Below, in pieces: positions 12,664 through 26,068 of a stretch of DNA of 64,000 bases. The position numbers and the translations under genes were made by a program. Numbering within the stretch: the stretch's first letter is position 1; every line of letters begins with the position of its first letter. The DNA is taken from contig CAOLHI010000922.1 of assembly GCA_948474755.1 (NCBI GenBank), positions 310,001 to 374,000 of the forward strand, given 5' to 3'. Under the pieces are notes generated by a model. That model saw only the letters and a list, made by a program, of their open reading frames with translations. It had not been told where the DNA came from and did not search any database. This DNA is from Ctenosaura bakeri (lineage: Eukaryota; Chordata; Lepidosauria; Squamata; Iguanidae).

Positions 12664-13023
12664 ATATTTCAGAACAGGCACACTATGCTTTCACTTGTCA
12701 AAGCTGTGTAGCAGCATTTTGTACAAGTTATCCTTTCCTAACCATCTTCAAAATACACCTTCCATGGAACCTATTGTAGTAGTCTAATTTATTTATCAAA
12801 CTTCAGTAGATAGATTTCTCTCTTTTTTTTTTCAGTATTTCTATAACAGTAGCCAAACTGTTGTGGGAAAAACAAGAGTCTTGTGTCAGTCACCTTAAAG
12901 AATAAGAAATGTTGTGTGGCATATGGTTTCATGGTCCAGAGCCCATTTTATCAGATGCATAAAATGTCAACCTGAGTTGGCAAATTTATACACATATATA
13001 TGTATAACCATTTCCTTCAACAG

Positions 13024-13194
13024 CACCAACGTTCTCATGAGGATTCCACTGCTCTCAAGTTTAATTTCTATGAAGTGATTACTTCAGATGACTGGGCACC
13101 TGCTGAGCTAAAGATTCTACAGAAAAGATGCTTGATTCCTGGCTGGTATGCTATTCATATAGAAAGATGGCTAACATACTTTCCCACTTCACAG
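13024..13194 (+). CDS. NDST4: NDST exon D: catalytic His and acceptor-binding region
   Basis: The acceptor CAACAG is followed by [40 protein letters not shown] and [17 protein letters not shown] (57 codons exactly), then donor GTAATT. The first residue, His, aligns with His716 of NDST1, which is important for catalysis. The junction therefore splits the conserved SWYQ|HQR motif at a codon boundary. The SDDWAPAE segment is the least conserved part of the domain between paralogs. The long open frame carries on a few codons into the intron, which is not coding. Confidence 0.94.
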
Positions 13195-14403
13195 GTAATT
13201 TCCATCTCCTCGGGTATTTTCCCACTGTGATAAACGATCATCGTAACTTGGTAGCATGTTTAATATTATAACATGTTTAATAATGGATTGTAATGTTATA
13301 ACTTCTTTAATAATGGATTGATAAATTCAAGCACACATTTTTTGGCTCAACTTGAAAGCTAAAGCACTTCAGCATAGAGCTGCATGTATTTTCAGTACTA
13401 AAATGCAAGATTACTTTAGGAAATGCTAGAAAAAAAATCCCTTGACACCTAACAATAGGAAGTTTCTGCTGAAGAATGTTGAAATATTTTCTCCAGTCCT
13501 GGAAGATAAGTGTATTTTTTTTTCTTTTTTAAAAAAGTGATGCTGGTTTCTAGATTTATGTTTCCTATCCTTGTTTTTCTAAGAGTAATTATTTGTGTGA
13601 GAGTTGTTTGGGCATTGCAAACATGCCTTGGAGAAGCAAGATATCCCACTATCCCATCCACATCCAGGCAGAGCATGGGATTCCAGTAAACCCAGAGTTC
13701 TAAACAGTTGGAAAAGTACCTAGCTGCACCATTGCTTCTTCTTAGCAGACTGCTGGGATTCATTTTACAAGACTGGAAACAGTGAACACTTGACCAAATG
13801 TACTGAAGTACATTTGTTGTGCACCCATAATTAATAATGTGCACTCAAAATTTCAATAATTTAAACTAAGCTCTCACAGGAACAATATCCAGCAAGGAAA
13901 CATTAAAAGCAGTCTAAGGTTTCTTAACAGATGCAGCATAACAACTTCTTATTTGTCAGCTAAAAGCAGAGAAGTCTAACAGAAGGACCTACCTAAATGC
14001 AATTGGCGTAACCTGTATCTAATAAAGCAAATGGAATAAAGGGCCACATACTTTGAAAATATCCTGGATTTTATTTTCATGTACCTTTGGGGATCCCTGG
14101 CTAGAAGCAATCTGACTGCACCATAGTCAGATCTCCTGACTGGATGAATTTGAGAATGGGGCATCACTTATGGGGCAAACTAAGTCATCCTATCGCTTCC
14201 TCTGTGCTTTCAAAGTATGCATACTGGAGTTGAGGCATCTAAACCAGGGGTGGGCCAATTCAGTGTAATCTATTTTTTTTAAAAAAAAATGCTAATATAA
14301 TATCCACCAACTGTAGCTATACTTATACTACTGTAAGAGCCACCAAACCCAGATTCACCAGCTGCAGCCAAGTATTTGTATAGTGGGGGAAGGCAAACAG
14401 TTA

Positions 14404-14942
14404 CAGTGGTCCCTACACATCTGTGAGGCTTTAGGGCACAGAACCCTCACAAAAGTGGGAAAACTGCAAATAATATGGAATCTCCCTCCCATTTCCCTCT
14501 GGAGCTCCCCCCCCACATTTCTTTGCCTCTAACCCCTGTGCTCCTGGGGAGAAGAAAAAAGACAAGATAAAGGGATCACTGGTACTTTCCCCTTAGATGG
14601 AGAAGAACAGAATGCTGAATTCTGGCATTCTAGCTACTTCCACTCACCATCTTAAGAAAGGAGATTCTTCCCAGGGGGTAGGAGCAAAGATAGCACCTGA
14701 GCAATCAACAGCCATTATACAGCAGAATGTGCAGCCATGTGGCAGAGAGGGCAACAGCAGTGAGGAGGAGGCTTTGCTCACCCAAAAGGGAAAAACATCC
14801 ACTTTAAACACAAGTCTCACAAGCCTGGGGTGAGGATTGCAAAGGAATGGGAAAAGGAAAATGGGTTAGGTGGAGGCAAGCACATGCCTCTCAAATAATC
14901 AAATTTGGAAAGATAAAATCCACAAATGTGGAGGGAGGACTG
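14404..14942. mobile_element. Tigger/mariner-like MITE with TA target duplication
   Basis: The left end is CAGTGGTCCCTACACATCTG; the right end is the inverted CAAATGTGGAGGGAGGACTG. A TA dinucleotide flanks each end (14402-14403 and 14943-14944). Internally, CACAAAAGTGGGAAAACTGC resembles the subterminal part of pogo/Tigger elements. At 539 bp it has no transposase; the 78-codon frame inside it at 14597 is incidental. A second partial relative of the right end lies near 55130-55215. Confidence 0.8.
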
Positions 14943-15730
14943 TACACTGAAATTATGTTGGGGCACTATGCATGTTGTAAAAATCGTTTCACAAATGGTT
15001 GTCCTTTCTCAGAGGATAAGTGTGGAGCCTGGTGTACACAGCCCTCTCTCTCTCTTTTTGACTTAGTGGATGGGGAACTAAGTGGCCATTGTGCAATGGT
15101 GAGCTCGAACCATATCACCTGTGGCACAATCCATTGCACAACTTTGGATGGCATATATTTGTGCCACAATTTTAAAAATAGAATCTTAATCCTAGAATTA
15201 AAGGGATAAAGGGTTATCTCTAAGTAAATGCCTCTTTGGCATTTACTTGAACTTGTTCCAGATACAGAATTCAACCTTTTGCATAGACCCTTTACAATTA
15301 ACTAAAACCTGGGTGGATTCTCCATCACATGACACTGTGTTCACCCACCACCAGTACACAGAGCTCATGAAATGATCCTTGATTTATGATAAAGCCATAT
15401 AATTTTGTGGAGGGTCTGATACAGGGATATTGATTTTTTACTTACAAAAACTCATATCCATCACTTTAATATTTATATCCCACCTTTTCCCCAGACTGGG
15501 TCTCAAGGCAACTTACAAAAAGACAGAAAATCACAATTTAAAAAAACCATACAAAATAACAATCAAAACAATATTAAATAACAATAGAATTAAAACTATG
15601 TAAAATCTTACCTTAAAACAGAAAAATTAAAAGGGACATCAGCATAAAAAGCTCTTTTCTTGTTAAAAATTCATTTCCAAAGGTTTGCTGGATAGGAAAT
15701 GTTTTAACCTGTCACCAAAATGACAACAAA

Positions 15731-16137
15731 GGCCATTTCTGCACTACACTGTTATAGTGCCATTATTCCACTTTCAACATCCAGTGGAATCTGGGGTTTG
15801 CAGTTTAGGGAGGAGTGTTTAGAAATCTCAGCCAGAGAGCTCTTTGGCCTCAGTAAACTACAAATCTCATAATTCTACAGGGTGTTGAAAGTGGAATAAT
15901 ACCACTATAACATTGGCCATTTCCACACTACACTGTTGTTAGTTCTATTATTTCACTTTCAACATCCTGTGGAATCCTGGGATTTGCAGTTTATGTAGGG
16001 GAATTTAGAATTCTCAGCCAGAGAGCTCTTTGGCCTTAGTAAACTACAAACCCCAGAATTCCACAGGATATTGAAAGTGGGATAATAGCACTATAACAGT
16101 GTAGTGCAGAAATGGCCACAGTAGTGTGAAAATGGCC
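15731..16137. mobile_element. Harbinger-like fold-back MITE, copy 3 (outer, interrupted by copy 4)
   Basis: It begins GGCCATTTCTGCACTACACT at 15731. Its right arm is cut after ACCACTATAACA and resumes at 16118 with ACAGTAGTGTGAAAATGGCC, ending at 16137. The interruption is exactly copy 4. Confidence 0.75.
15915..16117. mobile_element. Harbinger-like fold-back MITE, copy 4 (inner)
   Basis: Complete element: GGCCATTTCCACACTACACT at the left and AGTGTAGTGCAGAAATGGCC at the right, with the common palindromic interior. It inserted into the right terminal repeat of copy 3; ACA is found on both sides, within two bases on the left. Confidence 0.82.
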
Positions 16138-16801
16138 TAAGAAGGAGCCATCCTAGCTTTTCTAGGAAGGGAGTTCCAAAGTGTGGGAGTAGCCCAGGGT
16201 TTTTCCTGCACCCCCATCTACCATGTCTGCGAAGACAGTGGGATAGTGCCTCCCCTGCATATTAGCGTTGAGGCCAGGAAATGTGTAATTAAATGCTGAT
16301 GTGTATTTTTCAGAAGGGAACACAACAAACTGTGATTGCCATTGCCCTCCTCTACACTGCCTGATGATCTCTTTACAACTTAATTTACATGATTTTGATT
16401 TTACTTTTTGCAGATTGGGACAGTTGATGCTCTTGTTTCTTCTGTTATGATTGTGTTTAGTATGTGGTCACCCCACGAAACAGATATATTGAGAAGCATT
16501 ATAAGTAGCTATTGTTGTTTTTCACTTGACTTGATGCATGCTTCTGAAATAGCTGAAGCTTGACTTTCTTGCCAATTACTGCCCAATCATACACAGGAAC
16601 CCATTGCAGAGCTATGCTAAATACACTGATCCTAGTGTGTGATCATAGGTGCATATATCATGCCATGTCATAGCATACAAGATTCCATGGCTAACCTACC
16701 TTTTCTTTAGATACCAGCTGTACACGTACTATTTCGTTTCACACATCATCTGAGAGTTATATATTATTGTGTATTATAATTATGTCTGTCTGCACATACA
16801 G

Positions 16802-16911
16802 TTGTTAATTATTGATGGGCAGCAGCTAAGAAGTGACCCAGCTAGCATAATGGATGAAGTTCAAAAGTTTCTTGGAGTTTCTCCTCATTATAATTACTCT
16901 GAAGCCCTAAC
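16802..16911 (+). CDS. NDST4: NDST exon E
   Basis: The acceptor ACATACAG is followed by [20 protein letters not shown] and [16 protein letters not shown], ending on AC, the first two bases of a Thr codon (phase 2), with donor GTGAGT. The [10 protein letters not shown] strand and the VQKFLGV helix are typical of the NDST sulfotransferase fold; NYSE is a potential N-glycosylation site. The use of [13 protein letters not shown], rather than the LDGK-type sequence I associate with NDST1, supports the NDST3/4 subgroup. This is recalled family knowledge, not an alignment. Confidence 0.93.
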
Positions 16912-16984
16912 GTGAGTCCCTTTTATCTACTTTTTTTTTTAAAAAAAATCTTTCTTATTTGTTCTACTTAGCATTTTCCAGGCT

Positions 16985-17145
16985 TTTTAAGCTATGTAAC
17001 ATTTACTTGCTTAATTCATTTTATTCTTTAAATTGTTTTGTGATGGTTTCGTTGTTTAGTTTGCTTTTGAAAATATGAGCTAAATTTCTCTAGTTGAAAG
17101 GTAGGATAGAAATGCAATTAATAAGAATTGTGGGGAGGAGTTTAC
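16985..17145 (+). mobile_element. L2-like LINE tail remnant
   Basis: A T-rich stretch ends in GGTAGGATAGAAATGCAATT, resembling the 'ggcgggatataaat' L2-type terminus. It is very degraded. Confidence 0.4.
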
Positions 17146-18723
<1,578 letters not shown>

Positions 18724-19770
18724 TAACCTGGTAACTGAAACTATACTTTTATTAAGCCCCAACTGGGAGCAGGTTTGCAGAAGTTATTTTGGCAAACACA
18801 CCTTCAGTGGGATCTCCTTTCTTGGGTGGGCTGCCTTCTTTTTCCTTCTTGCTAGTTCAGCTGCCCTTTTACTTGCTTCCTTTCTGTAAATTAAATCTAA
18901 GTCAAATTTTAGCCCCTGGGAGAGGCTAAGGCAAACAGTGGCTGCTGCTGTCTCTGCTTCTCCTTGCTCTTCCGATAGCTTTATTTGCTCAGTCAAGACA
19001 GGTGAGCTGGGAGAAACAGAAAGAGGGAATATTAGGGCAGAAAGTTTCCATGGGTTGGCAGTACCTATGACAAAGACAGTTTTTGTGTCCTAACGATCTC
19101 CAATAGGAGCCTGACACTGTTGACTGTTGGTGCTGGTCTTGACTTGCAGGCTGAATTGTGCCTTCCCTGTCCCAGTGTAATGGCTGCGTTACTTCAGAAG
19201 AGTAATCTATGTAGAAACCTTTACTCAAATGAATCACGATCCTAAATCAGGCAGCCTTGTTTAGATGCAAAGTAAGAATTCCAGTGTTGGCATAAGAAGA
19301 CAATTGATTCAATTATGGTGGCACTAGGAGTTTAAGGTTTTAGCACCAGTAACTGCTATTTCCATTTCTTCTACACTGTTACCATTATCCATGGCCAATG
19401 CACTGCATTGCCATGACAAAGAAAGACAAATTTCTTCCCATTTAGCCAATATCCTTAAGTATTCTCAGAGAGACACTGGAATTAATTTCAGAAATGCATT
19501 TCTATTGCAAGGACTAGGGTTTATAATGCCTTTCGAATCATATTCAGGTATGAATTGTATGGCATAGTGATCACTGTAGTTTTAACACTCCTGCTCAGTA
19601 TTTTAATTATGATGATTTAAATCATTCATGATTTGATGAATGAATATGATAACCATATCCTTTCCAAATCTATAAAATCCCATTACAGGATTTTATAGAC
19701 AAAAGTCTTAATACAGGAGCCTCCACTGTGGTTAGTTATCTGACAGTTTCTTTGTTTTCCTCACCAACAG

Positions 19771-19890
19771 TCTAGGGCATTCCTTTCAAACTACTACAGA
19801 GATCACAATGTGGAACTCTCTAAATTACTACACAGACTGGGACAACCTTTACCATCCTGGCTAAGACAAGAGCTTCAGAAAGTGAGATAG
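19771..19890 (+). CDS. NDST4: NDST terminal coding exon G, with stop codon
   Basis: The acceptor CACCAACAG is followed by [20 protein letters not shown] and [19 protein letters not shown], then TAG at 19888-19890. The C-terminal [10 protein letters not shown] matches what I remember of NDST3/NDST4, so the protein ends at its natural position. [13 protein letters not shown] is the last helix of the sulfotransferase domain. The HRLGQP variant is the feature I associate with NDST4 rather than NDST3, but this is from memory and only moderately reliable. Confidence 0.94.
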   Translation, partial: SRAFLSNYYRDHNVELSKLLHRLGQPLPSWLRQELQKVR

Positions 19891-20040
19891 CACCCAGAAG
19901 AAGTCAGACCTCTTACCTCCTGCTTCCTTCACTCAACCACCCTTTGCTTTCCAGCTGATTTTCAGTAGTAGAGGACCTTGTTAATAATTCTTTAATTAAA
20001 GAAAAAATAAAAATAAAGTCACACACAAAAAGGAAAGGGG
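19891..20040 (+). promoter_or_regulatory. NDST 3' UTR start with overlapping poly(A) signal candidates
   Basis: After the stop codon at 19890 the sequence becomes A-rich, with two AATAAA hexamers at 20006-20011 and 20012-20017, about 115 bp downstream of the stop. This could serve as a proximal polyadenylation site. Vertebrate NDST transcripts can have longer 3' UTRs, so the transcript may extend further right. Only RNA evidence would fix the end. Confidence 0.45.
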
Positions 20041-21868
20041 AAAGTTATAAATGCACATGATGACAGTTGTGAGTATCGGCTTTTGGGTCAGCTTCTGCAA
20101 GAAAAATGGAAAATCAGAGCTATGAGGAATTATTCTTTATCTGGTTTGGGACTTGCACACACTCCTTTGCCAGAAAAATCACAGAAACTGTATTTATGAT
20201 CAATAGTCTTCATCATATATGACAAATTACAAGACACAAGCAAAAGGATGGAAACATCTCTCAGTGGATTGTGAGGTTTGTAATTTCCTTGACAACTGCA
20301 ATTTAAGTGAGTTTTCTGGCCCATCCCTCCTTTGTTATTTTAGAACTGATCGTAAAGATAGCTGGATTGCACCCCACCAGGAAGAATAAATGCAATCATA
20401 TTATCCAAAGATCTTTCCTTTGTAGGGATATTTGCTTGTTACGTGCCATTTGTTTTATTCTTCTTCCTTAATAATACAGAATATACTTCAGACAGAAAAG
20501 AGCTCAGTAGATGGCCCAGGAGATTCAACAAACCCCTGAGGCAACTCTCCTTGGTTTGGGTACTTACATTACAACCGTTCTACTTCAGACTTCCAAGAAA
20601 AAAAAATATGTTTTTGGATTCCAATAGTTATAGAAAAACTGTTCAAGTCTGTTGGTACAGCATGATACTGATTAAGAATGTAGCTAAATAGTGTGCACGT
20701 CATCATTTTTTCCATATAGGTGCCAGGTCTTGTGTAGTGTCTCAGCAAAGGGACAGTGTGGTTTCCTCTTTACATTAGTCATGGTTAACTTGTGACACTC
20801 CAGAAGCTGTTGGACTGCAACTCCAATCACCCCTCACTACACTGGTTAGGGACTACATAACCACAAGTTGATCACCCTGTCCTAGAATCACAATGATTTC
20901 TTACAGGATGATTATAATAAAAATGGCTTTTCCTGTCTGGTTAACCATACAATACAAGCCATGTGAAATATGGGAAGAGTTGCCACATGGAGTGGATTCC
21001 AGTACCCTTCATGGAATAACCATATTGTGCAGGTCTGAACAGCATCTTCTTTTGATCTTTGATCTATGGCCTTTGATCATTTGTGATCTCACCTCTGATG
21101 AGGCATTTGTGATCTCATTTCTAATAGGACCAGTTGACATCTATGTGTGAAAACCTTGAATTAACTGGCTGACATTTATTAATTTTTTATCCCATGTTTC
21201 CATTCCAGATAGCACTTAAATAGCTAATGACACAAAAATTATACTGTATTGTATTGTACTTTAAAATATTTACACAATTCAGTTAAAAACTGGCTTCTCA
21301 TTGCCCCCTTCTTGTTCCACCAGAAAAAAAAATCCTGATGTTCAATAGATGCCACAAAGATTTTGTAGCAGGAACCCATAAACTACAAAGGAAATACCTG
21401 TGATAGATAGTAAACATGTTTAAAATAAGTTACTGGTTGAAATCATTCAGGTTAGTCCCCATTAGAGTAAAGCCATTCAATCTACTTTTGAATGGTGAAT
21501 CAATAGATAGGCAAATCCAAATGATTCAGTTTCATTCTACTCTAGTCAGGACTAACATAAAGATTTAGACCTAAGTGTGTATTTTAGGATTTAACATAAA
21601 AAACATTATCTCTCAAGACAGAGCATCACAAAATTGTGACAAAAAATATGACTTGAACTGGATAAAGTCCAGTTCTAGCAGTTTTGAGAGGTGTAAACAT
21701 ACACAGCTTGAAATACCATTGTGCATTTCTTTTTCAAAAGCAGCATTTTTATTATTAACATAATTAATTGCTTACAGGTGATGAACAACATGGCATATTG
21801 CTATAAGTGACATTTTTCATTCAATTCCAAATACCTCCATAAGCCCCTGAAGCCCCCAAATTAACATA
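20041..21868. other. Downstream flank of NDST, no gene seen
   Basis: No exon-like or conserved protein frame could be recognised. A degraded fold-back fragment (20785-20885, with CCAGAAGCTGTTGGACTGCA) resembles the short hAT-type MITE at 1272. The remainder is AT-rich with no clear structure. Confidence 0.6.
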
Positions 21869-22089
21869 GGTCCCTATCACATTGCAGTTATAGAGCTATT
21901 ATTCCAGTTTAACTGCTTTGGATGGACCCTGTGGAATTCTGAGATTTGTAGTTTTGTGAGGCACTCAAGCTCTCTGGTTGAGAATTCTAATGCCTCTCTC
22001 TAAACTTCAAATTCCATGATTCCATGTGATATTGCCATGGTGGCTAAAGTGGAATAACAGTGCTATAACAGTGTAGTGTGATAAGGCCC
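21869..22089. mobile_element. Harbinger-like fold-back MITE, divergent subfamily
   Basis: The ends are GGTCCCTATCACATTGCAGT and the inverted AGTGTAGTGTGATAAGGCCC. Subterminal TTATAGAGCTATTATTCCAG is inverted as GGAATAACAGTGCTATAACA. ATA flanks both ends (21866-21868 and 22090-22092), a clean 3-bp target duplication. The middle (GGAATTCTGAGATTTGTAGT) resembles the other copies, but the ends contain ATCACACT rather than TTCTGCACT. Confidence 0.8.
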
Positions 22090-22771
22090 ATAGTTAATTT
22101 GACATGTTTGGATAGCATAGGTGCAGTGGCGGATGCCTTGCCACCAGCATGAAATTAAGATTCAACCATCAGTCCGCTTGGCTTTTCTAAATGGAAAGGG
22201 TGTTCTCTTGTCCGTTGGTTCAGACAACAAAATATCTTGGACTGATCCTAAGAACAGATCAAAGATCACTGCAATAGGAACAGTTACTTAGTGAAAAAGT
22301 TAATTGTCTATAGACAAGGAGAGTATTTCTTTTGCAGTTTTCCCCATCAAAGCCATTATGTCATCCTTTATTTTCCACTACTAGAGCTTTTGTTCTTTTT
22401 TCTTTTAAGAAGGTTTTTTTTTTTTTAAGTTGAATAGGGTGCATGGCTAGTTCATAGTTCACACAGTTCAGCCCCCCTAGGTAGATTTTTCATTCCTTCA
22501 GTGTTCTTGACCTTTCGGAACTACTGGCTTTTTTTCAATCTCACAAGCTCTTTCTACTCCTTATCCTCCCATGGCAACAAAGATAATGTATTGTTTGCAG
22601 AAGCAGGAAAGAAAGTCTTTTGATAACTACATGTTGTGTTCCACTGCATTATATCCTTTTAGGGATGGAACAATCAGTTTCAAACTTTACCACATTATTT
22701 TTAAATTTCCCAAATAGGAAGAAATTTACATCCCAAACAGGAAGAAATTTAGAAAAAAATTGCACTACAAA

Positions 22772-22980
22772 TTGTTGTTGATGGTGATGGTGGTGGTGTG
22801 TGCCTTGGAGTAATTTCTGACTTATGGAAACCCTAAAGTGAACCTATTACTGGGTTTTGGGGGGGCTGAGAGTGTGTGCTGTGTCCAGTGTCACCCAGTG
22901 GGTTTCCATGGCCAAGTGGAGAAACAAACTCTGGTCTCCAGGGTGTAGTGGAAGACTCAAACCACTATATCACATGGACA
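22772..22980 (-). mobile_element. tRNA-derived SINE with CAA-type tail
   Basis: On the minus strand it starts with CCATGTGATATAGTGGTTTG (A-box region). It continues through CCTGGAGACCAGAGTTTG (B-box region), then the conserved CCATGGAAACCCACTGGGTG and AGGGTTTCCATAAGTCAG, and ends in a CAACAAC-type tail. It is the same family as 26069-26279 and 52255-52450. Confidence 0.7.
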
Positions 22981-23552
22981 CTACAAATAGTTTTTATCAA
23001 ATGTGAATTTAAACAAACAAAGGTCTCCCCCTCACCAACCCCAGCAGACAATACAGTGATTTTTGTTAACATGTAAGGACAAAAGTGGGAAGGACATGTC
23101 AGATTGCTGAAATGCCAATGGTTGTGAAAGGTCAAGAACACTGAAAAAAATAAAACACCAACAACTTCAACAGTTATTTCTAGCACAACGGTGATCAAGT
23201 TATAAGAGCCTGATAAAGATAAGAAGTATATCAGGAAGGAAAAAAGATGGTAACTCTATTTCAGCATTTACACTAATGCCAAGGGATAATACCTAGATTT
23301 TTAGTAATGTAGTACTCAAAGCGCTGGATAAACAAATCTGTTAGTTTTGTTTTTCCTTCTAAATTTGAGTTATCTCTTTAATCTGAAATTCTTCCTTCCT
23401 GAATTTGAATGCATTTGCAAATACTCATCAATTTCTTTTAAAACTGATTTCAGAATCCTTATCTCACTGTCAAGAAGAAACAGAAAATTGGGATTATTAA
23501 TGCATATTGCTTCAATTAGAAGAGCTGTGATATGTGTGATTTGCTCTTGTAT

Positions 23553-23670
23553 TATTCCTTCAAGTTGTTTCTGACTGATGGAGTCTTGAAGGCAAACCTA
23601 TCATGAGGTTTTCTTGGCAAGATCTGTTCGGGGGTGGGGGTTGTCACTGCCTTCCTCTGAAGGTCCACAA
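23553..23670 (-). mobile_element. SINE 3' half fragment
   Basis: The stretch TTCAAGTTGTTTCTGACTGA...ATGAGGTTTTCTTGGCAAGA...CTGCCTTCCTCTGAAGG is the reverse complement of the SINE tail region also seen at 26180-26279. It shares the layout of the tail attached to the 5S-derived head at 31291. The 5' head is missing. Confidence 0.6.
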
Positions 23671-25009
23671 GCGTACCTTTTCCTAATGCCCATATTTGAG
23701 CTAAATTGTGGCCCAAACAGCCTCCTCTTAAAAAAAAAAAAGTAGCAAATCAGAGAAGTTAAGGGGTTCCTCAGACTCTCCTCTAATTCAGGCACTACTT
23801 AAGCATTGACACTAACTGAAAAATGTTGTGCATTTTCTCTTATCCTTATTCTTAGTTATTAGTCACTTTGCCACCAAGAGATGAAAATTTCAGAAAGTTT
23901 GTCTTGTAAGCACTGATAGCACTGTTTGGGGAGGTGAAATCTTATTAAACAGTTTTGTCATAATGTCATCAGATCTCACAAAGCAATACTTAAACAGGCT
24001 AAAATGTAACCATACCTTTAGACCCATTTGCTGACAATCTAATATCTTAATTTTGAGTCATGTTTGAATTGTGCTTGGAGGCAAATGGTTATCTCCACTG
24101 AAAATTTCTTGAGATTAATTTAGTTTTAGGAACAGATAGTTCTCTTTTAGTCATACACATAAGTAATAACATCTTTCTTAAAATAAGTCTGCAATTCTCA
24201 GGATAAAGTAAATCCCAAGGAATGCAATGTAGTTTACTTCTGTGTAGATATGTACAGGATTGTATTACATATCAAGTTTTTCTTTGTATAGAATCTGTAA
24301 AGAAACTAATTAATAAATAAGATTTATAGTATACAATATGTATTTTTATATCTCAGTATGCTTTGAATGAAATCATAGTTTACTAAAATCAATACAAAAT
24401 GTCCACTGGCTATAAAAGAATTTTAGTTTTCCAGAATCAACCTATTACCTGATTTTCATTCCCATGGATAAGTTATCAGAATAAGCAAGGTGATGAAACA
24501 TGATTGACTTCTAGTAGAGTGAGAGACTGGATGCCTGTACTGTAGCAGAGCTTGAAAAGGTTACTTTTTAGACTACAGCTCTCAGAATCCCCCAGCAGTC
24601 ATGGAATTCTTGGGAAGAAAATATTCTGAATCAACTAATATTTCTGAGCATTACTTCTGAGTGCCCCAACATAAAATGCACTGTTATAGTTAAAAGCAAG
24701 ATTCCAAATTTGCAAGAACTTATACTTGTTAATACTGACATGGTTTCATTGGCTATACCACGGCCCATTTCAATTCAATATCTTTTTACTGAGGAACTTG
24801 CTTCCACTGCATAACTGAAATTTACTATACATTTTCTATATGTGTTACTGTCTCAAAATAAAATGGGGATGTTATGCCATACATCTCTAGCATCAATTAG
24901 CCTTCAAAACAATTTCACCATTGAGCGCCCTTTGGGCTGGGGAATTCATTAAGCTTTTTTCATAATTTTGATTTAAGACCACACTGGGTATACCATGGGT
25001 TCATCTAGA
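23671..25009. other. Intergenic, nothing firm
   Basis: AT-rich sequence. A half-element at 24545-24615 (ACTACAGCTCTCAGAATCCC) resembles the centre of fold-back MITEs. No gene or RNA could be recognised. Confidence 0.55.
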
Positions 25010-25735
25010 TGGCTCAATAGTTCTGAAAATACAGGACTATAGTGTTTCTGGATTTCATACCTTGTGACAGCTGTTTCTCCTCCTCCATCTAGTTATGTCC
25101 CAAATATTCCTTTGCTCATGTTTAATCTGTTATTAACTGGGGGGAGGGCCTTCCCTCATTGTCCCACCCCCTCCATGAACTCTACTACACTACTCTTATC
25201 TCAATATCCCCATTCCTGGTCCAACACACTTATTTAATATAGATAGATTAGACAGAGATATTTTGAGACTACTTTTTGTAGAATGTCAAAAAGAAAATAT
25301 CATAGTCTGAATGTCTTGGGGACCCTGTTAGGTCAAAAGATATATAAATGCCATTAAAAAAAGAAATAAATAAATAAGTAAATAAAGTGCAGTGGAAGTT
25401 CAAGGTGGTAATCTGAAATTTAATGAGGGAAGGAAGATCAGATGAAAACTTCTGGGGCAAAGGTCACACCTCCATTCAAGACATCATCAGTTGGACCACA
25501 CAAAAATACAGAAGTGAGACAATGCATATAAATATGGAAATTTACCCCTGCTTGTATCAGAATCTCCAAGGATGGGGGGGAACCCTACTCCTTGCTTTGG
25601 GTTTAAAAAGTTACAGCAAGTTCCAGAAAAGTTACAGCAAGTTCCAGACTAGCATAAAAAGAACATCATATAATTTTTTTTTTTAAAAAAAAGGTAAGTG
25701 CCAAATCCCAAAGCTGTTGGCCAGTCAACAAAGGA
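25010..25735 (+). repeat. Uncharacterised dispersed repeat, copy 1
   Basis: Shares collinear blocks with 28735-30130: a TTTCTGGATTTCAT block at 25047 against 28762; ATCTAGTTATGTCCCAAA against ATCCAGTTGTGTCCTAAA; a CCTCCATGAACTC block; and downstream AAAAGTTACAGCAAGTTCCAG against AAAAGTTATAGTGAGTCCCAG. The class is unknown; no terminal repeat, coding region or tail was identified. The 87-codon frame at 25423 is probably incidental. Confidence 0.6.
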
Positions 25736-25860
25736 AACGTGTCAACAAGAGAGATAAGAGAATGTTCTCAATTGGGGTGACCCAACCAATGTATATTCCT
25801 CATCGAAATATACCTGGCATGGTCATTGTGATTGTTTTGGTGCTAGCCTGCTGCAAACTG

Positions 25861-26062
25861 GAGCCATTTCTGCACAAAACTTTTATAGTGCTATTATTCC
25901 ACTTTCAACATTCTATGGAGTCCTGGGGTTTGTTTTTACTGAGGCCAAAGAACTCTCTGGCTGAGAATTCTAAATGCCCTTCCCTAAACTGCAAACCCTA
26001 GGATTCCAAAGGATGTTGAAAGTGGAATAATAACACTATAGCAATCTAGTGTGGAAATGGCC
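25861..26062. mobile_element. Harbinger-like fold-back MITE, copy 5
   Basis: The left end is GAGCCATTTCTGCACAAAAC and the right end is AGTGTGGAAATGGCC, with the standard internal blocks TATTATTCCACTTTCAACAT and GGATGTTGAAAGTGGAATAA. It lies directly beside a SINE that starts within about 10 bp. Confidence 0.78.
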
Positions 26063-26068
26063 TGAGAG

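Larger units (their letters stand above)
15447..16290 (-). mobile_element. L2-like LINE fragment interrupted by Harbinger-like MITEs
   Basis: The left part (15447-15730) starts with a minus-strand L2-like tail, ATTTATATCCCACCTTTTCC, then CTGGGTCTCAAGGCAACTTA. The right part (16138-16290) continues with GGAGCCATCCTAGCTTTTCT and AGGGAGTTCCAAAGTGTGGG. The two halves are separated by the nested MITE pair at 15731-16137, so the LINE was present first. Confidence 0.6.

Noticed and set aside
13195..13230. Extension of exon D coding frame beyond the GT donor
   Set aside because: The frame continues for some codons, but the family sequence continues in exon E (LLIIDGQQ) and a consensus donor is present.
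13255..13325. Short direct duplication of a TTAATAATGGATTG unit
   Set aside because: Only two diverged units in AT-rich intron sequence; likely slippage, no further meaning seen.
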